Assembly: GCA_012959805.1 (NCBI GenBank)
Contig: DUCN01000042.1
Location: 103,443-167,442, forward strand
Direction: 5' to 3'
DNA length: 64,000 bases
Source of the DNA: Myxococcales bacterium
GTDB taxonomy: Bacteria; Myxococcota_A; UBA9160; UBA4427
The translations under genes and the position numbers were made by a program. The notes below the pieces were generated by a model. It had not been told where the DNA came from. It worked only from the letters and a program-made list of their open reading frames with translations, and did no database searches. Below are positions 18,042 to 26,593 of this stretch, piece by piece (position 1 is the first letter of the stretch; every line of letters begins with the position of its first letter).

Positions 18042-18899
18042 TTACCCGCTGTAGAGACCCGAAAGCGCCTCGCGCATGTCCTCGGGATGCTCGGAAGTCG
18101 AGAAGTCGACGACTTGATCCCAGCCGCTTGCAATATCACCGATCGTGAGCGGCTTCGTTGTATCGAGGCGCAGGCCTTCACTGCGCTCCCAACGAAGTTT
18201 CTTGTAAGCGCCGCCAGAGGCCTCGAACATGCCGCCGGTCTCCTGGCATTCCGGATGGGCGAGATAGCCAATCAGGGGCGCCACATATTCCGTCTTGATC
18301 GCAGCCTTGAATTCATCCGGCATGTTGCCGCTATTCATCTCCGTCGCGCCAAAGGGTGCGACGCAATTGCAGTGGATGTTGGCCTTCTTGCCCTCGATCG
18401 CAATCGTCCGACACAATCCGTACACGCCCATCTTGGCCGCCGCGTAGTTCGCCTGACCGAAGTTTCCGTACAACCCCGCCGAAGAGGACACGAAAACCAG
18501 ACGGCCGCCCCCTCTCTCTTCGAAGCTCGGCCATGCCGCTCGACTGAGTCCGAAAGCCGAACGTAGGTGCACGTCCAGCACGGCATCCCATTGCTCAAGC
18601 GACATCTTTCGCAGAGATTTGTCCTGCACGAAGCCCGCGTTGTGAACGACGGCATCGAGATGGCCACTCTGCTTCAGCGTTGCTTCGATCAGGTCGGTCG
18701 CATCTTCGACTCTTCCTGGAACGTGAAAGGCACGCCCGCCCGAAGCGACGATCTCCTCGACCGTTAGTGGGCCAGCCTCGTCGCGCCCCGTGCTGTTCAC
18801 GGCCACGGTCGCGCCCGCCCGGGCAATGCACTCGGCGAAAGCCTTGCCGAGGCCACGACTGGCGCCAGTCACCAGCACGACTTGATCTTCGAATTTCAT
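18042..18899 (-). CDS. MFE-2-type SDR (3-hydroxyacyl-CoA dehydrogenase-like)
   Basis: A 285-residue SDR resembling the (3R)-hydroxyacyl-CoA dehydrogenase domain of peroxisomal multifunctional enzyme 2 (HSD17B4). TGASRGLG (11-18), HNAG (86-89) in place of NNAG, Ser139 and Tyr152-x3-Lys156 are visible. The C-terminal part (GYLAHPECQETGGMFEASGG, KLRWERSEG) is characteristic of MFE-2 rather than of classical SDRs. The start at 18899 is taken from the fold start, with AAGGA upstream. It may act in beta-oxidation of a CoA-bound side chain or ring-cleavage acid. Confidence 0.88.
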   Translation of the reverse strand: MKFEDQVVLVTGASRGLGKAFAECIARAGATVAVNSTGRDEAGPLTVEEIVASGGRAFHVPGRVEDATDLIEATLKQSGHLDAVVHNAGFVQDKSLRKMSLEQWDAVLDVHLRSAFGLSRAAWPSFEERGGGRLVFVSSSAGLYGNFGQANYAAAKMGVYGLCRTIAIEGKKANIHCNCVAPFGATEMNSGNMPDEFKAAIKTEYVAPLIGYLAHPECQETGGMFEASGGAYKKLRWERSEGLRLDTTKPLTIGDIASGWDQVVDFSTSEHPEDMREALSGLYSG

Positions 18900-19052
18900 T
18901 GCTGCGAATTCCTTACCAAAATCCAACCAACGGTTAGCATAGAGAGATCGCTCAGCGTGTTCCAGAGAGCTTGCTAACGTCGCGACTCTCCAGAAAACCA
19001 GATACGACGGCGTCCGACCCCAATCGAATACGACCGTCCCGAAAGGAAGACC

Positions 19053-19352
19053 ATGGCTGCATATTTCATTGCCCAATACGTCGTCAAGGACCCCGCGCTC
19101 TACGGCGAGTATCAAAAGGGAGCCGGCCCGACGATCGCAACACATGGCGGCGAACTCGTCACACTCGACGTTGCCGCAGAAACGATCGAAGGCACGCCGC
19201 CAGGACCGCAGACCGTGATCCTCAAATTCGAGGACACAGCAGCGGCCAAAGCCTGGTATGAAAGCCCCGATTATCAGGCGGTCGTGGGCAAGCGCCTCGC
19301 GGCCACGGATGGCTTCGCCGTGATTTCACAGTCGATGAACATCGGCGGCTGA
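19053..19352 (+). CDS. DUF1330 protein
   Basis: A 99-residue DUF1330 protein with a dimeric ferredoxin-like alpha+beta barrel fold, related to stress-barrel and monooxygenase-like small proteins. The pattern YFIAQYVVKDPALYGEYQKG, VILKFEDTAAAKAWYESPDY and ATDGFAVISQ is typical. The biochemical role of the family is not established. It is divergent from the SDR at 18042 and precedes an SDR at 19424 by 71 bases, perhaps in one transcript. Confidence 0.85.
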   Translation: MAAYFIAQYVVKDPALYGEYQKGAGPTIATHGGELVTLDVAAETIEGTPPGPQTVILKFEDTAAAKAWYESPDYQAVVGKRLAATDGFAVISQSMNIGG

Positions 19353-19423
19353 ATTCACGAGCGACGCTCGGCAAATTTTCCCCTACGCTTGATCGACGAA
19401 ACCCACCCCCAGAAGGAGACGAT

Positions 19424-20182
19424 ATGGATCTCGGACTCAAAGGCCGCAAGGCCATCATCACCGGCGGAAGCCGTGGCCTCGGCCGCGCGGCTGCCGAAAC
19501 CCTCGCAGCTGAAGGCTGCGATATAGCCATTTGCTCACGCGGCGCCGAGGGCGTCGAAACAGCCAAGAAATCGCTCGAAGCCAAAGGCGTCAAGGTGTTC
19601 GCACAAGCCGTCGACGTCGGAGACAAAGACGCGCTCGAGGGCTTCATCGCTGCAGCCATCGAGGATCTCGGTGGCCTCGACATCTTGATCTCCAATCCGA
19701 GTGGTGGCAACGGAGTGGACGAAGCCGCTTGGAAGGCCAACTTCGACGTCGACCTGATGGGCGCCGTTCGCAGTGTCAACGCGTCGGTGGCGGCATTGTC
19801 CAAGAGCGATTCGCCAAGTGTGACCTTCATCAGTTCGACCGCAGCGGTCGAGACCTTCATGGGTCCCACGTCCTATAACGCCATCAAGGCCGGTTTGATC
19901 ACTCATGCGAACGGGCTCTCCCAGGCCCTCGCTCCCAAAGGTATTCGCGTGAATACCGTGTCGCCCGGCCCCATCATGGTCGAGGGCGGTAGCTGGGACA
20001 TGATCAAGACGCATAACGAAGGAATGTACAATGCGACCGTCGCGCAGATTCCAGCGGGACGATTGGGTACGGATCAGGAGGTCGCCGACGCGATTGCCTT
20101 TCTGTCGAGCCCCCGCTCGGCCTTCACGACGGGAGTCAACTTCGTCATCGATGGCGGATTCACGAAGCGGGTGAATTTCTAG
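19424..20182 (+). CDS. SDR family oxidoreductase
   Basis: A 252-residue SDR with TGGSRGLG (14-21), Ser138 and Tyr151-x3-Lys155. The usual NNAG is replaced by SNPSG (90-94), a variation found in the SDR subgroup related to 3-oxoacyl-ACP reductase FabG-like proteins with altered loops. AGAAGGAGACG precedes the ATG. It is followed by a strong bidirectional hairpin terminator at 20245-20284, separating it from the convergent monooxygenase gene. Confidence 0.88.
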   Translation: MDLGLKGRKAIITGGSRGLGRAAAETLAAEGCDIAICSRGAEGVETAKKSLEAKGVKVFAQAVDVGDKDALEGFIAAAIEDLGGLDILISNPSGGNGVDEAAWKANFDVDLMGAVRSVNASVAALSKSDSPSVTFISSTAAVETFMGPTSYNAIKAGLITHANGLSQALAPKGIRVNTVSPGPIMVEGGSWDMIKTHNEGMYNATVAQIPAGRLGTDQEVADAIAFLSSPRSAFTTGVNFVIDGGFTKRVNF

Positions 20183-20244
20183 CCTGTGAACGCTTCTGCG
20201 ATCACATAGAAACCGGTGCGAGACCGGCGCAGGAGACAAGATCG

Positions 20245-20284
20245 AAGCGGCTGCGACATCCATCTTTGGACGTCGCAGCCGCTT
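20245..20284. terminator. Bidirectional hairpin terminator
   Basis: A perfect 13-base inverted repeat, AAGCGGCTGCGAC (20245-20257) and GTCGCAGCCGCTT (20272-20284), with a 14-base loop, sits between the convergent genes ending at 20182 and 20322. T-rich TTTCGTTTCG follows on the plus side. It can serve both genes. Confidence 0.8.
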
Positions 20285-20321
20285 TCGTTTCGGGAGGCCT
20301 CCGTCTTTCGCGGGCTCGCGA

Positions 20322-21539
20322 CTAGCGCGGCATCGGCCCGCCGAGATTACCGGCGAACTCGGGCGGTGCATCGTTCCCGAGCAGAATCGCACCGAGGTCC
20401 TGATAGAGTGGATGCGACACCCAACGGTGGGTCGCGCAGCCATGCGCATCCCGCAGTTTTCTCTCGAGCGGCGAATTCATTCGCATGCCAGTGGTACCCG
20501 CGGTGTTGTGCAGCATGTCGACGACGTTCATACAGACGTTGGCGGCATGCACGCACGCAAGCCGCGCATCCTGAGTCGTCTTCGCACCGGGATAGGGAGC
20601 ACCCGCATACAGCTCGTCTTCGATCGCGCCCATCGCCTCGAAGACGAAGGCACGTGCTGATCGGTATTGTCCCATCGCCTCGCCCATTCGGATTTGGGCG
20701 ATCGGCCGATTGGCGAGGCTCGAGGTCGACATCAGCGGAATCTTGTTCTGTGCGAGATCCGAGAAAGTCTCGAGGGCTCCCTTCGCTACGCCGAGGGCGA
20801 TCGCGACCTTGTTGTACGAAAGCCTCAGCGGAACAGGGATACGGAAGACCGGATTGTCATACTTCGGCGGTATCTCGACGAGATCAACGTCGACGTGCTC
20901 AGGCCTGACCAGCCCGCCATCCGCCTTCACGTCGTGGCTCCCCGATCCGCGCAAGCCGGCAACGTCCCATGTGTCGAGGATTTCCCACTGATCACGCGCC
21001 AGCATCCAGAGCTTAAAGATCGGTTGGCCATGGGCATCGGTTTCGGGTTCTTTACCACGCATGAGCGGCGCGGCGAGAAAACACCAATGCGCGTTGTGGC
21101 AGCCGCTGATGAACGTCGCCTGTGCCCAGAGGCGCACGCTGCCGTCCTGCTGTCGCTCGGCACGCGCGGGTGTGGTCCCCGGTCCGCCTCCACCGCACAT
21201 GATGACCTCGGGATGGTCGAGATAGATCTGCTTGGCGACCGACTCTTCCATACCCCCGGCCGCCATCGCATTGATCTCGGAGCCGAGCATCACGTTCCAG
21301 GCAACGGAAGCGTCGATCGCAGCGATTGTCTCAAGAACAGTGATCGTATCCAGTGAACTCGCATCCTCACCACCCAGTGCGCTTGGCAGCGTGAAGCGGA
21401 AGAAACCATCCTGGACCAAGCGGTCGACAACGCTCTCCGGCAGACGACGCAACTCCTGGGCCTCTTCGGCGGCGTCGAGGATGGGCTGTCGGAGCTTCTC
21501 AATTTGATTGAGGCGTGCGTCGAGTATCTCGCTTTTCAC
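20322..21539 (-). CDS. Acyl-CoA-dehydrogenase-like flavin-dependent monooxygenase
   Basis: A 405-residue protein of the acyl-CoA dehydrogenase fold, closest in character to two-component flavin hydroxylases of the HsaA/HpaB group: LPESVVDRLVQDGFFRFTLP, LETIAAIDASVAWNVMLGS, RLWAQATFISGCHNAHWC, and LRGSGSHDVKADGGLVR. The catalytic Glu of true acyl-CoA dehydrogenases is not evident. The start is GTG 21539, with AGGAG upstream. The split-barrel protein gene at 21607 is 67 bases upstream on the same strand and might supply reduced cofactor. Substrate unknown; a phenolic or steroid-derived compound is possible. Confidence 0.82.
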   Translation of the reverse strand: MKSEILDARLNQIEKLRQPILDAAEEAQELRRLPESVVDRLVQDGFFRFTLPSALGGEDASSLDTITVLETIAAIDASVAWNVMLGSEINAMAAGGMEESVAKQIYLDHPEVIMCGGGGPGTTPARAERQQDGSVRLWAQATFISGCHNAHWCFLAAPLMRGKEPETDAHGQPIFKLWMLARDQWEILDTWDVAGLRGSGSHDVKADGGLVRPEHVDVDLVEIPPKYDNPVFRIPVPLRLSYNKVAIALGVAKGALETFSDLAQNKIPLMSTSSLANRPIAQIRMGEAMGQYRSARAFVFEAMGAIEDELYAGAPYPGAKTTQDARLACVHAANVCMNVVDMLHNTAGTTGMRMNSPLERKLRDAHGCATHRWVSHPLYQDLGAILLGNDAPPEFAGNLGGPMPR

Positions 21540-21606
21540 GCGGATTCTTCTCCTGGAACGACTTCGTTGAAATCACTCGGGCGAATCAATTCGACCTGAA
21601 GGAGAT

Positions 21607-22200
21607 CTAGATGGGATCCAGCCCGCGACGAGCCCGCTCCGCGTTCATTCGTACGGCATCGCTGGGCAGTCGTTCTCCGAGTTCCTCCTCGGAAATCGTG
21701 CCCGCCACGTGTCGATTGGCGTTCCTGGCGTTGTACATGATCAACTTTTCCGGAGTGATCGCGAGGATCGTGCGAAGCGGTGAATCGAGAAACGACGTAA
21801 AGAACTTCGCGGCGCTCGGATCCGTCGGGCTCAGCTTGTTCGCCAACGCCGGATAGAACCAACCCTTAGATTCATCGTCGTCGAAAAACTCACCGCGGCC
21901 CTTGAAGGTGATCGCGCCGCCCGGCAAGTCCTTGTCGGATCTGGGCGGGTAGCCGGCGCTACTGACATTCACGGAGACACGGGGATCACGACGGATGGCC
22001 GTCGTGCGATGCCTATGTGAACCGAACGTCAACCAGATCTTGCCGTCGTGCCAGACGAAGGCATGCGTCACTCCGACAGGCCAACCGTCCTTGGTTGCCC
22101 ACATGAGCACACATTCGTTGGATTGATTCATGAGCTGATCAACCTCTTCATCACTGAAGGGATAGATCGACACCATCTCGTGGTCTTGGGTCTGGGCCAT
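21607..22200 (-). CDS. Split-barrel (PPOX/F420-type) flavin or F420 enzyme
   Basis: A 197-residue protein of the pyridoxamine-5'-phosphate-oxidase-like split beta-barrel family. It shows ECVLMWATKDGWPVGVTHAF, KIWLTFGSHRHRTTAIRRDP, VSVNVSS and AITFKGRGEFFDD. This is the general pattern of PPOX-fold F420- or FMN-dependent reductases. The start at ATG 22200 is supported by AGGAG eight bases upstream; earlier codons give unrelated sequence. It probably forms an operon with the monooxygenase-like gene at 20322. A weaker relative is at 37338. Confidence 0.82.
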   Translation of the reverse strand: MAQTQDHEMVSIYPFSDEEVDQLMNQSNECVLMWATKDGWPVGVTHAFVWHDGKIWLTFGSHRHRTTAIRRDPRVSVNVSSAGYPPRSDKDLPGGAITFKGRGEFFDDDESKGWFYPALANKLSPTDPSAAKFFTSFLDSPLRTILAITPEKLIMYNARNANRHVAGTISEEELGERLPSDAVRMNAERARRGLDPI

Positions 22201-22349
22201 TTTCGTCTCCTGGTAGTCGTTCGGACAGATCAGCCTATCACGCGCAGGGACCGCCGGCCCAATCCTGTCTCGCTTTCCAAAAACGCCAGATTGAGTCGCG
22301 AGGACAACGCGAGTGTCTAGTTGTCTCAAGCTGTGACGACATCGATGCG

Positions 22350-23057
22350 ATGGGACACAGAGAGGCACGCAGGATCCACGTTGTCGCGCCACCATTGACC
22401 TTCGCCTGCCCTTTTCACGGCTGGAGCTGGAATCTCGACGGAAGCCTCAAGGAGATTCCGTGCGAGTGCGATTTTTCGACCGTCGACCCGTGCGAGACCC
22501 ATTTGCCGGAGGTGAAACTCGGCCGCTGGGGTCGATTCATCTTCATCAATCCCGACGAGAACGCAGAACCGCTGGAAGATTTCCTCGGCGACCTTTCAGA
22601 GCAGTTCAGTCTTCTTCCCTACGAGAACCGATACAAGTCTGCTCATGTCGCCAAGATCCTGCGATGCAATTGGAAGGTCGCGCAAGAAGCCTTCTCCGAG
22701 GCCTAGCACGTCATCGCGACCCATCCCGCCATCCTCGAAACGATCGGCGACGCGAATACGAAGTCAGTGACGCCGAACATGTGTATCCACGAGTGCATGT
22801 ATTTCGCTCCGGCGCCCGATGCCGAGAAGCGTCCGCCTGCGGCGCCGATACACTGGCTCGGTGTCGGTGACGACTGGACACTTGCGCCGGAGATGGGAAT
22901 GCTTGCGAAGGTCTTCAATCAGGACATTCTCAATATGCCCAAGGTGCAAGCCGGCCTGAAGGCCATGAAGCAGCCCTTTGTCATCTTCGCGGATGATGGT
23001 GAAACCAAGATTCGCCACTTTCATGCACTTCTCGAAGAATGGATCGAGAAGCCCTAG
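22350..23057 (+). pseudogene. RHO alpha subunit pseudogene with in-frame amber codon
   Basis: From about 22398 the frame reads CPFHGWSWNLDGSLKEIPCE, then VAKILRCNWKVAQEAFSEA, closely matching residues 131-229 of the RHO at 1944-3497. A TAG (22704-22706) replaces the conserved Tyr of EAYHV; the same frame then continues HVIATHPAILETIGDAN and jumps to APIHWLGVGDDWTLAPEMG and a normal C-terminus. Thus the N-terminal half with the first Rieske ligands is missing, the central ~170 residues after GDAN are deleted in frame, and there is a nonsense codon. It cannot make a working oxygenase. Confidence 0.9.
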
Positions 23058-23213
23058 CCCGCTAGCGTGCCACTGCTGACCGAGTGGCCGAAGCCTGCTG
23101 GACTACGCTGAATCCAAATCGGCCGGGCGACGTTCCTGGGCGAACGTTCGATGAAAAGCAATCGCAATTGAGGCGCCTCGTGGAACGCGCCTGGAATGGA
23201 GAGAGGTACGCAG

Positions 23214-24035
23214 ATGGCAGACCTTAAGGGAAAGATCGCCGTCGTGACCGGCGCGAGTCGTGGAATCGGAAAAGGCATCGCTCTCGCGCTCGGCGAGCGC
23301 GGATGCACGGTCTACGTGACCGGCAGAACAGTCGGCGACGGAGAACGAACGATCGACACGAGCGCTCGCGAAGTCAGCGAGGCCGGCGGAGAGGGTCGCG
23401 CGATTCAATGTGACCACGGGGACGATGATCAGATCGCTGCCCTCTTCGAACGGATCGGAAAGGAAGTCGACCACATCGACATCCTCGTGAACAACGTCTA
23501 CAAGATCCCGAATCCACCGGCCTGGGGCGGCGGGTACTGGGACCACCCGATTCAGATCTGGGACGACCAGGTGGGCATCGGACTGCGCGCTCATTACGTC
23601 GCGAGTTGGCACGCGGCGGCGCTGATGTTCAAATCGAAAAACGCCGCGATGCTCAACGTCTCTTCACCGGGCGGACAGCTCTATCATTTCAGCGCTTGCT
23701 ATGGGGCTGGCAAGGCGGGCCTCGACCGGTTGACAGCCGACATGGCCGTCGAACTCGAGCCGAAGGGCATCCCAGCGGTCGTGCTCTATCCGGGGTCGGT
23801 CGCAACCGAGTTCATACTCGATGCAGCCAAAGACCGTGAGATGGATCTGTCACAGTCACAGACGCCGCTGTTCGTTGGACGAACTGCGGCGGCCCTGCTG
23901 GCCAGCGACGATCTCATGAAGCGTACGGGATCGATTCAATGGGTTGAAGATCTGGCGGAAGAGTTCGACGTCGTCGACGAAACCGGCAAACGACCCACGG
24001 AAGGCTACGCGCGCCGGTCCGAAGGAACGAGCTAG
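23214..24035 (+). CDS. SDR family oxidoreductase (DHRS1-like)
   Basis: A 273-residue SDR similar in pattern to DHRS1-type proteins: TGASRGIG near the start, then GDDDQIAALFERIGKEVDHIDILVNNVY, a Trp-rich loop NPPAWGGGYWDHPIQIWDDQ, and Tyr-Gly-Ala-Gly-Lys as the YxxxK element. Start ATG 23214, preceded by GAGAGG; an ATG at 23196 is also in frame. It is followed by a hairpin terminator at 24068. Substrate unknown. Confidence 0.87.
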   Translation: MADLKGKIAVVTGASRGIGKGIALALGERGCTVYVTGRTVGDGERTIDTSAREVSEAGGEGRAIQCDHGDDDQIAALFERIGKEVDHIDILVNNVYKIPNPPAWGGGYWDHPIQIWDDQVGIGLRAHYVASWHAAALMFKSKNAAMLNVSSPGGQLYHFSACYGAGKAGLDRLTADMAVELEPKGIPAVVLYPGSVATEFILDAAKDREMDLSQSQTPLFVGRTAAALLASDDLMKRTGSIQWVEDLAEEFDVVDETGKRPTEGYARRSEGTS

Positions 24036-24067
24036 TTCCCTTGGCTTGATCGGCTTGATCGGCATCA

Positions 24068-24095
24068 TCGCTGGATTCGGTTTCGAATCCAGCGA
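24068..24095. terminator. Bidirectional hairpin terminator
   Basis: An 11-base perfect inverted repeat, TCGCTGGATTC / GAATCCAGCGA, with loop GGTTTC, lies between the stops of the convergent SDR genes ending at 24035 and 24108. There is no long T tract, so termination strength is uncertain. Confidence 0.65.
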
Positions 24096-24107
24096 CGATT
24101 CCGGCGC

Positions 24108-24950
24108 CTATGCCCCCTCGCGACGCCCCGCCTCGAAGAGCGTCTGGGCGTTGGTCGTAGTCAGCCCCGAGGGCCCTGCGCCTGTCGTCACACCCGCATC
24201 GACGACGAGTGTGTGCCCCGTGATCTGCCCGGACTCGTCGCTCGCAAGAAACAACGCCGCGTTTGCAATGTCGCGCGGCTGACCAGCCACGCCCAGAGGC
24301 GAGTCAACCCTCAGCGCCTCCTGGACAACATCCATGTCGTTGAGGCTGCCGGGAACGCGACTCGAGACGGCCGCAATCATGGGTGTCGCCATCGGCCCTG
24401 GGGCGATTGCGTTCACGCGCACGTGCTTCGAGGACAACTCGCTCGCCGCAGACTTCGTAAGTCCGACAACCCCATGCTTGGCAGCCGTGTACGCGTGCGG
24501 ACCGAGACCTCCGACGATTCCCGCTGTCGAGGCTGTGCTCAAAATCACGCCCGAGCCCTGCGGCACCATGACCAGCGCCGCCTGCTTGATTCCAAGGAAG
24601 ACTCCGTTCAGCAGGATGTCGATCGTCTTGCGCCACTGTTCGGCGGAGGTTTCGAGAAGACTCCCGAGTGCACCGACCACTCCCGCATTGTTGTACATCA
24701 CGTCGAGCCGACCGAAGTCCTGAACCGCGATCGCGATCGCAGCCGCGATTTCGTCTTCCTGCGTGACGTCGACTCGAGCGAACCGAGCAACCTGACCGAG
24801 TTCTTCAGCGAGCGCCTTGCCTCGGTCTTCCTGGATGTCGGCAATCACAACACGAGCGCCCTCTTCGCAAAAGCGACGCACGGTCGCCTCGCCAATTCCG
24901 CTCGCGCCGCCGGTGATTACCGCGACCTTTCCTTCGACCCGACCCATCAT
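24108..24950 (-). CDS. SDR family oxidoreductase
   Basis: A 280-residue SDR. TGGASGIG (13-20), NNAG (87-90), a Ser near 141 and Tyr154-x3-Lys158 are present; IADIQ after the second strand indicates NAD use. GGAGG lies just before two adjacent ATGs. It has a longer C-terminal tail than usual (after LVVDAGVTTGAGP, roughly 25 residues). Patterns such as YNNAGVVG and STAGIVGGLGPHAYTAAKHG are common in hydroxysteroid and cyclohexanol dehydrogenases, but this does not fix the substrate. Confidence 0.9.
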   Translation of the reverse strand: MMGRVEGKVAVITGGASGIGEATVRRFCEEGARVVIADIQEDRGKALAEELGQVARFARVDVTQEDEIAAAIAIAVQDFGRLDVMYNNAGVVGALGSLLETSAEQWRKTIDILLNGVFLGIKQAALVMVPQGSGVILSTASTAGIVGGLGPHAYTAAKHGVVGLTKSAASELSSKHVRVNAIAPGPMATPMIAAVSSRVPGSLNDMDVVQEALRVDSPLGVAGQPRDIANAALFLASDESGQITGHTLVVDAGVTTGAGPSGLTTTNAQTLFEAGRREGA

Positions 24951-25281
24951 TCGTCCTCCGCTTGCGAACCGGTGACACCGTCATGATGCACGCCTCATCA
25001 CGCATCGCTCTCTCAATCCTAGAGGCCCAGGACGTCTATGGGAAGACCCCGAGGCGGAGACCTTTGCCGATACCGATACCGAAAGAATCGGCCGGGTCGG
25101 CGACTCCGGTCGCGTTCTGCCTGCGGCGCATAACGCGGCGGTCACTCAAGAATCGAAAATCGAGATACCATGGCGCCCCTGAGCGCATATGGACCGGGTG
25201 CCCTCAGAATTTCGACGGGTATTCTCTCACTCGAGGACGGACATCCCGACATGGGCAAGACCGAGGAGAGAAGGAAATCTC
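24951..25281. other. Divergent intergenic region
   Basis: A 331-base gap between the divergent SDR (24950) and VOC (25282) genes should contain both promoters. No gene is recognised. One plus-strand frame stays open with coding-like composition (WEDPEAETFADTDTERIG ... IEIPWRP, ending near 25180), but I do not recognise it and see no start. Confidence 0.4.
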
Positions 25282-25803
25282 ATGCAGCAATCGATTCGAC
25301 CGGTTCAGATGGCCTACTTCGTCACCGACATTCGCGAGGCCGCGCGCAGCGCAGCGGAATCGTACGGCGCAGGCCCGTTCTACGTCTTGGACCACATCGA
25401 ACTGGACTGGGGGGTGCATCGAGGAGCCCGCTGTGACTTCCTTCATTCCTCCGCCTACGGACAATGGGGGAATATGATGATGGAGCTAGTCCAACAGGAC
25501 AAGGAAGGTCCTTCTCCTTTCCGGGACCTCTATGCGCCCGGCGAGCAGGGCCTGCATCACGTCGCAAGCTTCGTCTCGTCCATCGACGAAACCATCGAAA
25601 CCTTCGAACGCGCGGGCTGCCCACTCGCGACCCGCGCCGTCACGAAGAATGCCGGATCCGAATTCGCATTCATCGACACAACCTCGGAAACCGGACATAT
25701 GTTGGAGATCTACGAGCCCTCTCCGTCACTGGTTGGCTTCTACGAGCTGGTGCGAAACGCCGCGCGTGACTGGGACCGTCGAGATCCTGTGCGCGATCTC
25801 TGA
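25282..25803 (+). CDS. VOC (glyoxalase/dioxygenase) superfamily protein
   Basis: A 173-residue vicinal-oxygen-chelate protein with two beta-alpha-beta-beta-beta modules: VQMAYFVTDIREAARSAAE and GLHHVASFVSSIDETIETFE, then GHMLEIYEPS near the end. Potential metal ligands are His in GLHH and Glu in LEIYE. GAGAGAAGG precedes the ATG by about eight bases. A second protein of the same type is at 30963. Possible activities are lyase, isomerase/epimerase or extradiol dioxygenase; the exact one cannot be told. Confidence 0.85.
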   Translation: MQQSIRPVQMAYFVTDIREAARSAAESYGAGPFYVLDHIELDWGVHRGARCDFLHSSAYGQWGNMMMELVQQDKEGPSPFRDLYAPGEQGLHHVASFVSSIDETIETFERAGCPLATRAVTKNAGSEFAFIDTTSETGHMLEIYEPSPSLVGFYELVRNAARDWDRRDPVRDL

Positions 25804-25884
25804 TCTTCGGGCGTGCACGTCTCATGAGTCGAACACGGTCACATTCGTCGACGTCGCCGCGGTTCGAGACGCTAAGCTCAGGCC

Positions 25885-26556
25885 ATGGCATACACACTCT
25901 CTCTCGACCCCGACCAACTCCTCACCACGACGCGCACTGTCCGTCGACGCCTCGACTACGAGCGTCCGGTCCCAAGGGAACTCGTCGAAGAGTGCTTTGA
26001 GATCGCCGTTCAAGCGCCGTCCGGATCCAACGCACGCGGCTGGCATTTCATTCTCGTGGGCGACACCGAGAAACGCAAAGCGATCGGGGATCTCTACCGA
26101 CAGGCATTCGAGCAGTACCGTACGATGCCCTTCTCCGCCCACGCGCTCGCGGAGAATGCGAAACACGAAGAGACCGATACGATGAACGCCGTCGTGTCCT
26201 CGGCCGAAGCGCTTTCAGACAATCTCCATCGCGCCCCATGGATCGCGATCGCTTGCCAGAGTGGACGCGTTCCACAAATCGATGGCCCGATGGGACATCT
26301 CACCCAGGCTTCCGTCTGGGGCTCGGTCGCTCCGGCTTTCTGGTCTTTCATGCTTGCGGCACGAGCGCGAGGACTCGGTACTGCCTGGACAACGCTCCAT
26401 CTGATGTTCGAACGCGAGATCGCTGAAATCCTTGGCATCCCTTTCGACGAAGTGATGCAAGCAGCGCTGTCTCCCGTCGCATTCACGATCGGCACGGACT
26501 TCAAGCCGGCGAAGAACCGTCGTCTTGAGGACGTCCTCCACGTCGATAGTTGGTAG
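25885..26556 (+). CDS. Nitroreductase family protein
   Basis: A 223-residue FMN-dependent nitroreductase-fold enzyme. The N-terminus TTRTVRRRLDYERPVPRELV supplies the phosphate-binding arginines, followed by QAPSGSNARGWHF (FMN site), and the C-terminal GLGTAWTTLHLMF and DFKPAKNRRLEDV. Members reduce nitro groups, quinones or enones, or remove saturation from substrates. It is followed by a crotonase starting 37 bases downstream, likely in the same transcript. Confidence 0.88.
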   Translation: MAYTLSLDPDQLLTTTRTVRRRLDYERPVPRELVEECFEIAVQAPSGSNARGWHFILVGDTEKRKAIGDLYRQAFEQYRTMPFSAHALAENAKHEETDTMNAVVSSAEALSDNLHRAPWIAIACQSGRVPQIDGPMGHLTQASVWGSVAPAFWSFMLAARARGLGTAWTTLHLMFEREIAEILGIPFDEVMQAALSPVAFTIGTDFKPAKNRRLEDVLHVDSW

Positions 26557-26593
26557 CGAGCGATCACGAACGAAAAGCGAGGAATATCATCCG

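Noticed and set aside
22704-22706. TAG as pyrrolysine or programmed readthrough
   Set aside because: The gene also lacks its N-terminal Rieske ligands and about 170 central residues, so ordinary pseudogenisation explains it better.
24044-24062. Tandem CTTGATCGG repeat
   Set aside because: Only two short copies beside a terminator; no sign of a functional repeat array.
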